Source: Prorocentrum cordatum
Lineage: Eukaryota > Sar > Dinophyceae > Prorocentrales > Prorocentraceae
Assembly (NCBI GenBank): GCA_963575745.1
Contig: CAUYUJ010003917.1
Location: forward strand, 35,001 to 57,500
Direction of reading: 5' to 3'
DNA: 22,500 nt
Both the position numbers and the translations under genes were made by a program. The notes below the pieces were generated by a model. The model was not told the DNA's origin and made no database searches. It saw only the letters and a list, made by a program, of their open reading frames with translations. The first letter of the stretch is position 1, and the number at the start of each line of letters is the position of its first letter. This document shows positions 7,145 to 15,015 of this stretch, piece after piece.

Positions 7145-8690
7145 CATGCTCAGGTGGTTCGGCCCGTTTCGCATGAGACATCGTCGCAAGTCTGCGTTCC
7201 GAGACGACCAGATTTGACATGGTCCAGCCCGCTTCACAACTCTGGGCTCCCAGACACTCACTCTGCGAGAGGTGGTCCGGCCCATATCGCTTGAAACATC
7301 CTTGAAGATTTCTGGGTTCGGGGCTACTGTGACCTGATATTGCCTCGTCCATGTCGCTTGAGGCATCGTCGCTACGTTAGGTTTTAAGATGCCACCTGCG
7401 AGGTGATCCAGTCAGTCTGGCCTGAGACGTCCCTCGGTGCTTGGCAAAGAGATGCCGCCTGCGAGGGGGCCAAGCCAGTTTCGCTTGAGACGTCCCCGCA
7501 ATTCCGAGTAAGCGTTGAGGAGTGCGAAGCGAAGAAGGCGTTGGATGAGGAGGAGTAGCAGGATGACCGAGGACGACGGGGAGGAAGGATAATGCTCGTA
7601 TGGTTGTCAGAAAGGTACTCTCGTTTTCAATGCTCTCGGGTCACGTCTCGTCGCCAGATCTCGTCACTCCTCGTTGCCCTCAAAAGAGCTGGGTGCGCCC
7701 CATGGCCCACAAAGAGCCATCCTCGGAACCTCGGGCTGCGAGATGCCGTGACTTACTGTGATTTGGCACGTTTCTCTTAAGACGTCCTCTCCTTCCCTCT
7801 TTTGCCTCAGTCATCATCAGAACCCACGGCTTCGAGATGCCCTGAATTGAAGTGTTCTGACCCGTTTCGCTTGAGACGTCCTCACAACCCTGTGTTCACA
7901 GATGTGGTTCGCGAGGTACTTCAGTATGCTTTCCTAAGACATCCTCGGAATGCCTGTCTCTGACCGTTTGGCCTGAGACGTCTTCGCAACTCTGGGTTGA
8001 AGATGCGGTTCACGACGGCCCGTTTCGCTTGAGACATCTTCATTACGTTGTTCATTTGCGACATGTTCGGAACCCAAGGCTTCGAGATGCCCCGAATTGA
8101 AGTGCCCTGGCCCGTTTCGCTTGAGTTGTCGTCGCCACTCTGGGTTCAAAGATGTGGTTCGCGAGGCACTCAGCCACGTTTCGCTTGAGACATCCTCGGG
8201 ATCCCTTGCTCTGACCGTTTGACCTAAGACGTCCTCGCAACTCTGGGTTGAAAATGCGGTCAGCGAGGTGCTCAGGGCCGTTTCGCTTGAGACATCTTTG
8301 GACTCCCTGGCTCCGAGGTGCCTTCACTTGAGGTTCTCTCGCCAGCTGCGCTGCTTGAGACATCCTCGCAACTGACATCTCTGGGTTCAAGATGCGGCTC
8401 GCGAGGTGCTTTGGCCCGATTTGCCTGAGACATCCCTGGGTTCCAAGATGTGATTCGCGAGCGAGCTACTCAGGCCCGTTGTGTTTGGGACATCCTCCGA
8501 ACCCTGGGCTACTGCGAGATGCCCTGAACTGAAGTGTTCTGGCCCGTTTCGCTTGAGACATCCTCACAACCTTGGGTTCCAAGACGGGGTCCGCGAGGTG
8601 CTCAGGCACATTTCGCCTGAGAAATCCGCAGAACCCCTGGCTCCGAGATGCCCTGACTTGAGTTCACCTGGGTGTAAGTGCGCCACGCTT
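7145..8690. repeat. Tandem array with a unit of about 65 bp
   Basis: At least 18 diverged units are recognised by the core TTTCGCTTGAGACATCCTCG, followed by CAACTCTGGGTTCAAGATGC, then GGTTCGCGAGGTGCTCAGGC. Core-to-core spacing is mostly 60-75 bp (for example cores near 8184, 8222, 8287, 8352, 8424, 8487, 8552, 8617). A less repetitive 250-bp insert lies at about 7505-7760. Units are too diverged and too uneven for a CRISPR, and no constant repeat/variable spacer pattern is present. Confidence 0.9.
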
Positions 8691-9319
8691 CGAGACGATC
8701 CTGACGGAGTTGTTGCTGGGATGGCCCCGAGTGCCGTGGGAAGTTTGGGACCAATAGAAAGTCGATGCCCCTCCTCCTGAGCTGGTCCCCCCCCCCTCCC
8801 CTACAGTCGGGCCACTGAAGAAGGAACCCTTTTCGTTGGAGAGGAGCTCAGTCTACCTCAATCGTTTTTGCAGTTTGCCTCAGGGGGTCCCTAGGTTTTT
8901 CCTTGGGGAAACCGATGCCTGACTGACGGAGCAATGTAGCCTCGTTCCTTGTTTCGGGTTCCTCCCGACAGCGTTTCGATTGCAGCGTTCCCCCTTCAGA
9001 GGTGAGGGAGTCACAGCAGGAGCAGATACCGATGCCGATGCCTCTGGGGGCAGGCGGGGATGGGGGCCTCGGACCTGGCTCGACTCACGGCTCGTTCGGT
9101 CAAGTGTCGGTGCCCCGCGCGCATCTCACAGACCCTTTGTGTGCGTGTGCGGGGCCTCGGCTGCACGTGCTGCGCGCTCCGTGGCCTTGTGCACCCTCAC
9201 CGCGGTCGGTGCCTCGCCGCCACGGCCGAGGCCGCCTCGAGACCCGGGTCAGAGCGCGTCCTGGGGAGAGGTCTCGGGCGGGGTCGGGGCGGTGCCTGGA
9301 CCTTTCTGTGCTCCTCCAG
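8691..9319. other. No gene confidently recognised; weak exon signals
   Basis: Pyrimidine-rich acceptor-like sites occur: CCCCTCCCCTACAG near 8812 and TTTCTGTGCTCCTCCAG ending at 9319 followed by G. The frame 9002-9505 is open through the second site but has no recognisable domain, and alternative frames are also open. A block at about 9018-9050 (AGGAGCAGATACCGATGCC) faintly resembles 3046-3072. I do not call a gene. Confidence 0.35.
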
Positions 9320-9650
9320 GAAGGGGGAGCAAAGGGGTCAGGAGGGAGGGAGAGGAGGAGACAGGACGGGCAGGAGTCAGCAGACGAAGAGCGGCCCAGA
9401 TATGAGCTTGTCCGCCGTTGGGCTCGCATGTCGGGCGGGGCTGGGACGAGGATAAAGCCGCTGCAGAGCGCCCTGGAGCGCTCTCAGAGCGAATCACGAA
9501 ACTAGGTCTGCCCTAGCTGGTGTTTTTGTCGGGTGACGGCAGCTCCGCTCAGTGGAACGGGCGGGGGGGGGGGCGTCCCCCAGTATACACGTCACTTAAA
9601 CCAGGTCCCACGAAACCCAGCTCTGCCAACGCCCGAGAGGAGATCGGAGG
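9320..9650. other. Possible 3'-exon region, unassigned
   Basis: Following the AG^G site at 9319, one frame would give EGGAKGSGGRERRRQDGQES... and end at 9503-9505, but two other frames are also open for more than 100 bp. A charged low-complexity peptide like this cannot be told from noise. Confidence 0.2.
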
Positions 9651-9696
9651 GTGTGTGTGTGTGTGTGTGTGCGTGTGTGCGTGTGTGCGTGTTTGC

Positions 9697-9755
<59 letters not shown>

Positions 9756-9761
9756 TGTGTG
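9651..9761. repeat. (GT)n microsatellite
   Basis: About 111 bp of GT, broken only by single GC or TT steps in the first half, then nearly pure. It gives meaningless Cys-Val and Thr-His frames on the two strands. Confidence 0.97.
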
Positions 9762-9999
9762 CGCCCAGCCGTTGGGCGGACCTCGGGGCCCCCCTCCTGG
9801 CAGCTTGCTGGTGCCTCGGGAGGGTCGCCCTGGCCGCCCGTGCTCGCCGGGTCGCCTCGGGGAACGCACGGCCGGGCCGGCAGCCGGACGTGGGTTCTCT
9901 TTGCATTGCCGCTGCCGCTCTGCCTGCCTCCTCCCGGCTCGCGCGTTCCTCCTCGCGCCTCTGCCCAGCTGGGCTGCATCCAGCATCAGTCGGTTTCCG
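9762..9999. other. GC-rich stretch, no gene recognised
   Basis: Open in several frames on both strands as expected from its composition. No recognisable motif. Confidence 0.35.
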
Positions 10000-10001
10000 T
10001 A

Positions 10002-10178
10002 CTCCAGATTTCGTAATAAAGGGAGGGGGGGTTCATTTCGGGGGGGTCTCTTCCAGGCTATCTTGGAGGGCCTGGGGGGTCTGGGGACGATGTTTTGGAG
10101 GGTTCTCCCACGGGGGAGGTCTGAAACGGCTTGTCTTGGAGGGTCCAGACCCCCTCCCTTTCATTACGAAATCTGGAG
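10002..10178. mobile_element. MITE-like element with 28-29 bp terminal inverted repeats, copy 1
   Basis: The left end CTCCAGATTTCGTAATAAAG (then GGAGGGGG) is the reverse complement of the right end (CCCCCTCCC, then TTTCATTACGAAATCTGGAG), with a single one-base gap. The element is 177 bp between these ends and is flanked by TA on both sides (10000-10001 and 10179-10180), as expected for a TA target duplication. It has no coding capacity, so it would need a transposase from elsewhere. A second, rearranged copy lies at 16971-17212. Confidence 0.85.
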
Positions 10179-10264
10179 TACTCGCCGGCCCTGCCTTCGC
10201 CGGCGTCCCTCGGCGTGCGCGGTGCGGAATTGAAGACACCTTACCCTATCTTCCCTCCCTCCAG

Positions 10265-10506
10265 GGCTTTGGACCGTGCCATTTCCCATCAGGGGAGGTC
10301 CAGTTGAGACATCGGCGGCCCTCCTCCTCCTCGAGTTCTGGCTTTCTGGCCTCTGGGCGGCCGCCTCGTTGCCATGCCTGGACGCGGCTCGGACAATGGG
10401 ACAGCTTGGACCCCAGGAGCGGTCCGGGGACCGATTTCGAGCGGAGCATGGCTGGGCCAGAGGACCGCTGCGAAGTGGCCGCTGCGTCAGAGGAGAGTTT
10501 TTACGG
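10265..10506 (+). CDS. Possible internal or first coding exon, unknown protein
   Basis: The stretch is bounded by an acceptor-like pyrimidine tract (CTTCCCTCCCTCCAG, AG at 10263-10264, followed by G) and a canonical donor GTGAGT at 10507. One frame is open across all of it ([19 protein letters not shown] ... EESFYG) and would enter the intron after the second base of a codon. An ATG at 10448 lies in this frame and would start [20 protein letters not shown], so the stretch could instead be a 5' UTR plus first coding exon. A second GTGAGT at 10565 would suit a different frame (MVLRGLMELQGRWRKR). The product is not recognised. Its relation to the ubiquitin-like gene 570 bp downstream is unknown. 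Confidence 0.3.
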
Positions 10507-10833
10507 GTGAGTCACGGATGGTTCTTCGAGGTCTCATGGAGCTCCAGGGTCGCTGGCGGAAGCGGTGAGTTGCTTCGTTACGGCCCGCTTGAAATCCCGA
10601 CACGTGATGTTTTCCGGACAGGAATTCGCTACGTAGCCACCCCAACCGCAGACGTCGCTCTAGATTGTCGAGTACATTGGGGCCTGGTTCTCTAGTCGGT
10701 GACCACGATTTGATTACTTGCTCGAGACTTTGTGATGTAGTGTTCATATCCGTCTTGAACTGTAGCTGGCTCGGGCCCGATTGCATCCGGCAGCAACTCA
10801 TGTGAGCTTGGCGTACCCTATCAAATCCGTCTC
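10507..10833. other. Possible intron or intergenic DNA
   Basis: Begins with the GTGAGT site. It is less GC-rich than its surroundings and holds no repeat family and no coding candidate. Confidence 0.35.
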
Positions 10834-10951
10834 TAGCGTCGATTATCGTCTGGGAGTCGATGAGTTAGCGCCGATTTGGGGTCGGTTAGCATTGGTCAGC
10901 GTCGATGCAGTGTCGAGTAGCGTCGATTCAGCGTCGATGAGCGTTGATTCG
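10834..10951. repeat. Degenerate AGCGTCGAT short repeat
   Basis: CTAGCGTCGATTATCG, GGTCAGCGTCGATGCAG, GAGTAGCGTCGATTCAG and CGTCGATGAGCGTTGATTCG show a roughly 10-15 bp unit built on AGCGTCGAT, just upstream of the ubiquitin-like gene. Confidence 0.75.
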
Positions 10952-11071
10952 CCAGAGCCGACTTGCCACCGAAATCGTAGCTGTTCTGGCTAAAGCTGCT
11001 CTGCCGGAGCGAGACTCCGTGCGCTCGGCTTCGGCCGGGGCACAGGGGCACGCCCCTGGCGTGGCCTCGCC

Positions 11072-11749
11072 ATGCGCGGGGACGTTGCCGCAGCAGGCGC
11101 GGGGGCCATCTCGGCTCGGTGCGCGCTGAGTGGGCAGGTCCTTGCCTCGGTGCCTCTGCAGTCCACGAGCACCGTTGGGCAACTGCACCGTGCCGTCGAA
11201 GAGCAGTTGGGAAGCCTGCCCGGTGGTTTTCGGCTGCTCGTGGGCACGCGGCCGTTGCATGAGCCGGCAGTTCTCCTCGCGGACGTGGGTGTTGGCCAAG
11301 GCAGCTCCGTGACCGTGGTGCGAGTGCCGTTGCGCCGTTGTCTTGCGGCGACCAGATTCGAAGAGCCATGTGAGCCGTCGGATGAATGTGGCCGTTGCCG
11401 CTTGTGCCGTGCTTGCGGGCGCTGTGGCAATTGCAGACCGTGTCGCTATGAGGACTTGCATCGGTGTATGGACGTTGCAAAGCCGATTCTTGCATCATTT
11501 CAAGCTGCGCTTCCGAGACCAATACTCGCAATTGGAGGTGTTGAAGGTATGCCAATTGTACGCGTTCCTCAAGGTATAGAAGACGCCTACGGCGAGTCGG
11601 CGAATCACCGCGGCCCCCTGCCTTTTGGAGTTGCCCATGTGGCCGAGCGTTGTGGCAAGAGCTCTGCCGAGCTATCTGACTATGTTTCCCCCCAGTCGCT
11701 ATGGAAACCCTTCGGGAAACACTTGGGGGAAGATGGCGAGGAAGATTAG
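11072..11749 (+). CDS. Protein with an N-terminal ubiquitin-like domain and a CxxC ladder
   Basis: 225 residues from ATG to TAG, with an in-frame stop at 10991-10993 and no other ATG between. Residues about 13-85 form a ubiquitin-like fold of the diverged type common in dinoflagellate proteins: a first strand pair CALSGQVLASVPL, a helix STVGQLHRAVEEQLG, FRLLVGTRPLHEP, and a last strand GSSVTVVRV. There is no C-terminal Gly-Gly, so it is a built-in domain and not a conjugated modifier. Residues 100-132 carry nine Cys, seven of them exactly three apart (106, 109, 112, 115, 118, 121, 124), a pattern suited to binding metal. The rest (133-225) has no recognised domain and runs into a Glu/Asp-rich end next to a GGA-rich tract. 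A donor-like G|GTGCGAGT near 11318 leaves open that the Cys-rich part is intron read-through. The ubiquitin-like call is firm; the gene boundaries are less so. Confidence 0.7.
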   Translation: MRGDVAAAGAGAISARCALSGQVLASVPLQSTSTVGQLHRAVEEQLGSLPGGFRLLVGTRPLHEPAVLLADVGVGQGSSVTVVRVPLRRCLAATRFEEPCEPSDECGRCRLCRACGRCGNCRPCRYEDLHRCMDVAKPILASFQAALPRPILAIGGVEGMPIVRVPQGIEDAYGESANHRGPLPFGVAHVAERCGKSSAELSDYVSPQSLWKPFGKHLGEDGEED

Positions 11750-11784
11750 GAGGGGGAGGAAGAGGAGGATGAAGAGGAGGGGGC

Positions 11785-11890
11785 ATCTTGGGGGCCTCTG
11801 GGGGGCACTCTCGGGGCCTCCTGGGAGCTTCCTGCGGGCCCCCTGGAGGCATCTTGAGGCCTCCTTCGGCCTCTCGGGGGCCTTTCATCA
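11785..11890. repeat. Family-1 minisatellite, short block before R160
   Basis: GGCATCTTGGGGGCCTCTGG, CTCGGGGCCTCCTGGGAGC, GGAGGCATCTTGAGGCCTCC: the usual 21-bp type. It runs directly into the R160 element, and the same type of array resumes right after it at 12061. Confidence 0.8.
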
Positions 11891-12060
11891 GGAGGGGAAC
11901 AAAAACACCCAGACACAATTTATCGTCCACTCCCAGGAAAAGATGGGAAAATATGGGAAGTTGGGGGGAAGACACAAGCCCAGAAAATGTGGGAAAATAT
12001 GGGGCATATTTTTATTTGCGTGTATGTATTTGTGTGTCCCAGGGCCCCTTTCATTTCAGG
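11891..12060 (+). repeat. Interspersed element R160, copy A
   Basis: About 165 bp, AT-richer than its surroundings. Landmarks in order: GGAGGGGAACAAAAACACCC, AGACACAATTTATCGTC, GGGAAAATATGGGAAG, GGGGGGAAGACACAAGCCCA, GAAAATGTGGGAAAATATGG, TTTTTATTTGCGTGTATG, TTTGTGTGTCCCAGGGCCCC. It aligns collinearly with 19463-19628 and 21388-21549 in the same orientation. No frame is conserved between copies. The ends are weakly inverted (CCCAGACACA / TGTGTGTCCC). Both flanks are family-1 array. Confidence 0.9.
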
Positions 12061-12330
12061 GCTTCTCGGGCGCCTCTTTGCCCATCCGAGGGCGTTCCGG
12101 GCCCGTCTGGCGCTGTCGGATGTCGTCTTGGGGGGCCTCTCTGGGCGGACCCGGGGCCCTCCGGGGGTGCTCCGGGGCCGTCTCGGAGGCCATCTTGGGA
12201 CTCTTGGGGCCGTCTTGGAGGCTTTCTTGGGGCCCTCCTGGAGGCTTCGTGGGCCGTTCTGGGGCTATCTTGGAGGCCTCTTGGGCGATCTGGGGGCGAT
12301 CTTTGGCGGCCACTGGGCCGTCAGAAGGCC
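12061..12330. repeat. Family-1 minisatellite array after R160
   Basis: 21-bp GGCC/TCTTGG units (CGTCTTGGGGCCGTCTTGGA type). It ends with CCGTCAGAAGGCCGAAAGG, which sits where the TCGGAAGCTCGAC trailer sits in the 4.6-5.1 kb modules. Confidence 0.85.
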
Positions 12331-12378
12331 GAAAGGAAGCAAATGCTAAACTCCCTCAAGAAAGCATCGGACCATCAA
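12331..12378. repeat. Spacer between family-1 modules
   Basis: About 48 bp, AT-richer, ending AAAGCATCGGACCATCAATG ATTTGGGCC. It resembles the spacers at 13380-13415 (AAACCGTAGGACGATCCATG) and 13205-13232 (TATTAATGATTGGGCC). Confidence 0.55.
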
Positions 12379-12710
12379 TGATTTGGGCCTCTTCGGGCCT
12401 TCCTGAAGGACCTCTTGGAGGCCTCTTGAGGGCCATCTGGGCCGCCTTTCGTCATCTTGAGACCCTATTGGGCCGTCTTGGAGGCTTCTCGGACAAACTC
12501 GGAGGCTTCTTGGACGCTCCTGGGACGTCTCAGAGGCCATCTTAGACCGTCTTGGGCGAACTTGAGGGCCATCTTGGAGGCCGTCTTGGAGGCTTCTCGG
12601 ACAAACTCGGAGGCTTCTTGGACGCTCCTGGGCCGTCTCAGAGGCCATCTTAGACCGTCTTGGGCGAACTGGAGGGCCATCTCGGAGGCCGTCTTGGAGG
12701 CCATCTTGGA
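12379..12710. repeat. Family-1 array with a 108-bp higher-order duplication
   Basis: Within the 21-bp array, a block starting GAGGCTTCTCGGACAAACTC at 12481 is repeated almost unchanged at 12589, a period of 108 bp (36 codons). The near identity of these two blocks, against strong divergence elsewhere, marks a recent duplication. Confidence 0.9.
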
Positions 12711-12800
12711 GCGAGAAACGTTGCAACCACCTCTGGAGGAGCTTTCTTGGAGGCCATCTTGTAGCGAGAAGCGTTGCAACCACCTCTGGAAGAACTCTCC
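12703..12800. repeat. 53-bp tandem duplication
   Basis: GCGAGAAACGTTGCAACCAC at 12711 and GCGAGAAGCGTTGCAACCAC at 12764, each followed by CTCTGGA(G/A)GA and preceded by TTGGAGGCCATCTTG. Two copies, 53 bp apart. Confidence 0.85.
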
Positions 12801-13082
12801 GAGTGGCCGGCGCGTGTCGGCCCCAGGGGAGGTTCGGAAGGAACCGATGCCGTCTGAAGTTTGGCGCGCAGGGCACCCGTGCGGCAAGCCAACAGGGGGC
12901 GGCGGATGCAGCGACCTGCGGCCCATCCCGCCACCGTGCCTGGATTGGGGGTCCGAGTCCTCGGGGATGATTCGTTGGGCCAGTTTGGGGGGCCTCCTGG
13001 GGGCAGGTTTGGGGCCTGGGCCTCGCTGGGGCCTCCGGGGGTTCATTTCAACGGGCGAAAAGGGAGGGTGTAGCATACACTT
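12801..13082. other. Mostly unique DNA with a short family-1 block
   Basis: About 12801-12960 is unique. 12970-13045 returns to GGGGCCTCCTGGGGGC-type units. No coding candidate with recognisable features. Confidence 0.4.
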
Positions 13083-13199
13083 TGTCGCTGTCGGGGGGCG
13101 CCTGCCCCAGGGCGGCTGGAAAGTTTATACCCTCATGGGGGCACCGTAGGGGTATACATTTTCCAGCCGCCCCGGGGCAGGCGCCCCCGACAGCGAACA
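13083..13199. repeat. Long near-perfect inverted repeat (50-bp arms, 17-bp loop)
   Basis: The left arm at 13083-13132 (TGTCGCTGTCGGGGGGCGCC, then TGCCCCAGGGCGGCTGGAAA) is the reverse complement of 13150-13199 (TTTTCCAGCCGCCCCGGGGC, then AGGCGCCCCCGACAGCGAACA) with only a few differences. Beyond the arms, TACAC words face each other (13075-13080 / 13207-13213). It would form a very stable hairpin and may be a short foldback element. No second copy is seen in the window. It lies between two family-1 arrays. Confidence 0.9.
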
Positions 13200-13219
13200 A
13201 GGTTATTGTGTACCGTTCT

Positions 13220-13610
13220 TCGCCTATTAATGATTGGGCCGTCTTGGAGGCTCCTTGGGCCGCCTTGGGCACCGCAGGGGCCGTCTTGGGGCCCTCGTGG
13301 GGGCCACGTGGAGGCGATCTCCGGGGCCTCTTTGGGCCGTCTGTGGGAGCGTCGGGGGGCTGAGGAGGCAAGAACTCCCAAGGCCATTCAAAAACCGTAG
13401 GACGATCCATGATCTGTTCCTCCGGGGGCCTTCTAGGGAGGCCTCTTGGAGGCCTTTAGGGGCATGGAGGTTTCTTGGACCATCTTGGGACCAACTCGAA
13501 CGTCTTGGAGCGGTCGTTTGGCGATCCGGCATCCTCTCTTTCCGTTTTCGGGACCTCGTGGGGCCATCCTGGTCCGTCTTGGGCCTTCTTTGGGCCCGAA
13601 CAGCTTGTGC
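13220..13610. repeat. Family-1 minisatellite array, two modules
   Basis: 21-bp GGCC/TCTTGG units in two blocks, split at about 13356-13415 by a spacer (GGCAAGAACTCCC ... CGTAGGACGATCCATGATCT). The first block opens with TATTAATGATTGGGCCGTCT, like the block at 12370. Confidence 0.85.
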
Positions 13611-13772
13611 GGAAAGCCGCGACGGGGACTGGGGGAACCGCGACAAACTCACGAAGATTTGAGAGTTTGGGGTCGGGGCCCCTAATTTCTTTTGGACTGA
13701 GGATTGAGTCTCAGGGGGCTAGGCAAAGGACCTGAGGACACGCCCACTCCGTGCCCAGAGGCACGGTGGCTG

Positions 13773-14189
13773 ATGTCTCAAACCACGATGCTGGGGTCGA
13801 TTGCATGTGTCTTGTTGTTGAGGCTTCAAAAATCAGCTGGTACGCTCTCGGCCCAGGTGTCCAGAGAACAAGCCCGATTGCAAGGACTTCTGAACTCGAG
13901 CTCCCCCATCGTCAGCCTGGACCCAGCGGCGGAGCTCTTCCGTACGGTCGCGGCATCAGTTGAGGGTTCGCCTAGTGGGCCATTGCAGGCGAAGGCAGAG
14001 TTCATATCGGCTTATCTCTTGGGTAACCATGTCGCAGCGCCTCAGTGGCCTCCGGATACCGACGACGATCTTGATCTCCCCAGTAGCGAGGCAGAGGGGG
14101 AGGACACCGACGGTGATGCAGACGTGCAGCTGCCGCCACGTCGCCGTGTTCTTGCGAAGGCTCAGGTGGCTGGGAATCAGGAAGATTGA
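13773..14189 (+). CDS. Possible small single-exon protein, unknown function
   Basis: 138 residues from the ATG at 13773 (MSQTTMLGSIACVLLLRLQ) to TGA at 14187-14189. The frame is open further upstream to about 13704, but without an earlier ATG that would make a normal eukaryotic start. The composition is that of a real soluble protein, with an amphipathic middle (SAQVSREQARLQGLLNSSSP, DPAAELFRTVAASVEG) and an acidic stretch (DTDDDLDLPSSEAEGEDTDG) followed by a basic PPRRR. The N-terminus has a short hydrophobic run (about residues 7-16) that could be a signal or anchor. The stretch is free of the repeats that surround it. No family is recognised, and it may be an exon whose splice sites I cannot fix. 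Confidence 0.4.
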   Translation: MSQTTMLGSIACVLLLRLQKSAGTLSAQVSREQARLQGLLNSSSPIVSLDPAAELFRTVAASVEGSPSGPLQAKAEFISAYLLGNHVAAPQWPPDTDDDLDLPSSEAEGEDTDGDADVQLPPRRRVLAKAQVAGNQED

Positions 14190-14239
14190 CACCAGCACGA
14201 CCATCAGCATTTGTTCGGCAGCGAGCGAGAGGGTGAACT

Positions 14240-14350
14240 GAGAAGGAGAAGGCCTTCTCAGAAGGCGGCAGGACTTCTCAGAAACCCTCGCGCCTTCTGC
14301 GAAGTTTTTCTGTGTCTTCGGGGAAGGCTCAGAACACTCGGAAGGTCAGG
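14240..14350. repeat. GAAGGCCTTCTC-type short repeats
   Basis: GAGAAGGCCTTCTCAGAAGG, GGACTTCTCAGAAACCC, CGCCTTCTGCGAAG and GGAAGGCTCAGAACACTCGG are variants of a self-complementary GAGAAGGCCTTCTC word; the motif returns at about 14372 (GAGAAGGCTTCCTTCTCC). Confidence 0.6.
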
Positions 14351-14420
14351 AGGGTTCCGGACCAATTTTGAGAAGGCTTCCTTCTCCTCGCTTCCCCCCT
14401 TCCCTCGCCGCCGATCCGTC

Positions 14421-14478
14421 TTGGCAAGACGCCTGCAAACGGCGAGACCACCTCGCCGTGTTCAGGCGTCTTGTCAAC
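14421..14478. repeat. Inverted repeat (26-bp arms, 5-bp loop) before the triplet tract
   Basis: TTGGCAAGACGCCTGCAAAC GGCGAG pairs with CTCGCCGTGTTCAGGCGTCT TGTCAA across the loop ACCAC, with about three mismatches. The right arm ends directly at the first GGA triplets. Confidence 0.85.
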
Positions 14479-14528
14479 AGGAGGAGGAGGAGGAGGAGGA
14501 GGAGGAGGAGGAGGACACGGAGGAGGAC

Positions 14529-14559
<31 letters not shown>

Positions 14560-14604
14560 GTGAGGAGGAGGAGGACGAGGAGGAGGAGGAGGCGGCGGAT
14601 GAGG

Positions 14605-14677
<73 letters not shown>

Positions 14678-14722
14678 GGATGAGGATGAGGATGATGATG
14701 ATGATGATGATGCTGATGCTGC

Positions 14723-14796
<74 letters not shown>

Positions 14797-14904
14797 CTGA
14801 TGCTGATGATGATGATGATGAGGAGGAGGAGGGAGGAGGAGGAGGAGGAGGAGGAGGAGGAGGAGGAGTAGGACAAGGAGGAGGAGGAGGAGGAGGAGGA
14901 GGAG
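14479..14904. repeat. Triplet tract: GGA, then GAT, GCT, GAT, GGA
   Basis: A nearly pure GGA/GAC tract to 14600, GAT triplets at about 14607-14710, a short GCT run at 14711-14745, GAT again to about 14820, then GGA to 14904. The phase is kept throughout, so one plus frame reads poly-Glu/poly-Asp/poly-Ala and the minus frames read poly-Ser/Leu/His/Ile. I regard it as non-coding. Confidence 0.95.
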
Positions 14905-15015
14905 GCGCTGTCTTGGGGCACCTCTCGTGGGCCGTCGTCGGTCTCCCGTTCGTCGTCGCTCCGCTGCCGTGTCCGGGGGCCCTGCCGCGGGCCGACCGCG
15001 CCCTCGAGGCGCGCC
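14905..15015. other. Unique spacer between triplet tracts
   Basis: About 110 bp, GC-rich, beginning with a family-1-like TGTCTTGGGGCACCTCTC and followed by GTCGTCGGTCTCC. Open in the same frame as the tracts; no motif. Confidence 0.5.

Noticed and set aside
7145-8690. Possible CRISPR array
   Set aside because: Units are diverged along their whole length with uneven spacing, there are no constant repeats with unique spacers, and the DNA is eukaryotic in character.
9533-10239. Long frames running through the GT microsatellite and the MITE
   Set aside because: Frames are opened by GT repeats (Cys-Val, Thr-His) and by the MITE ends; no domain is visible.
10896-11975. 359-codon minus-strand frame across the ubiquitin-like gene
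   Set aside because: It is the antisense of the ubiquitin-like gene and of R160 copy A joined together; its N-terminal part is R160 read backwards.
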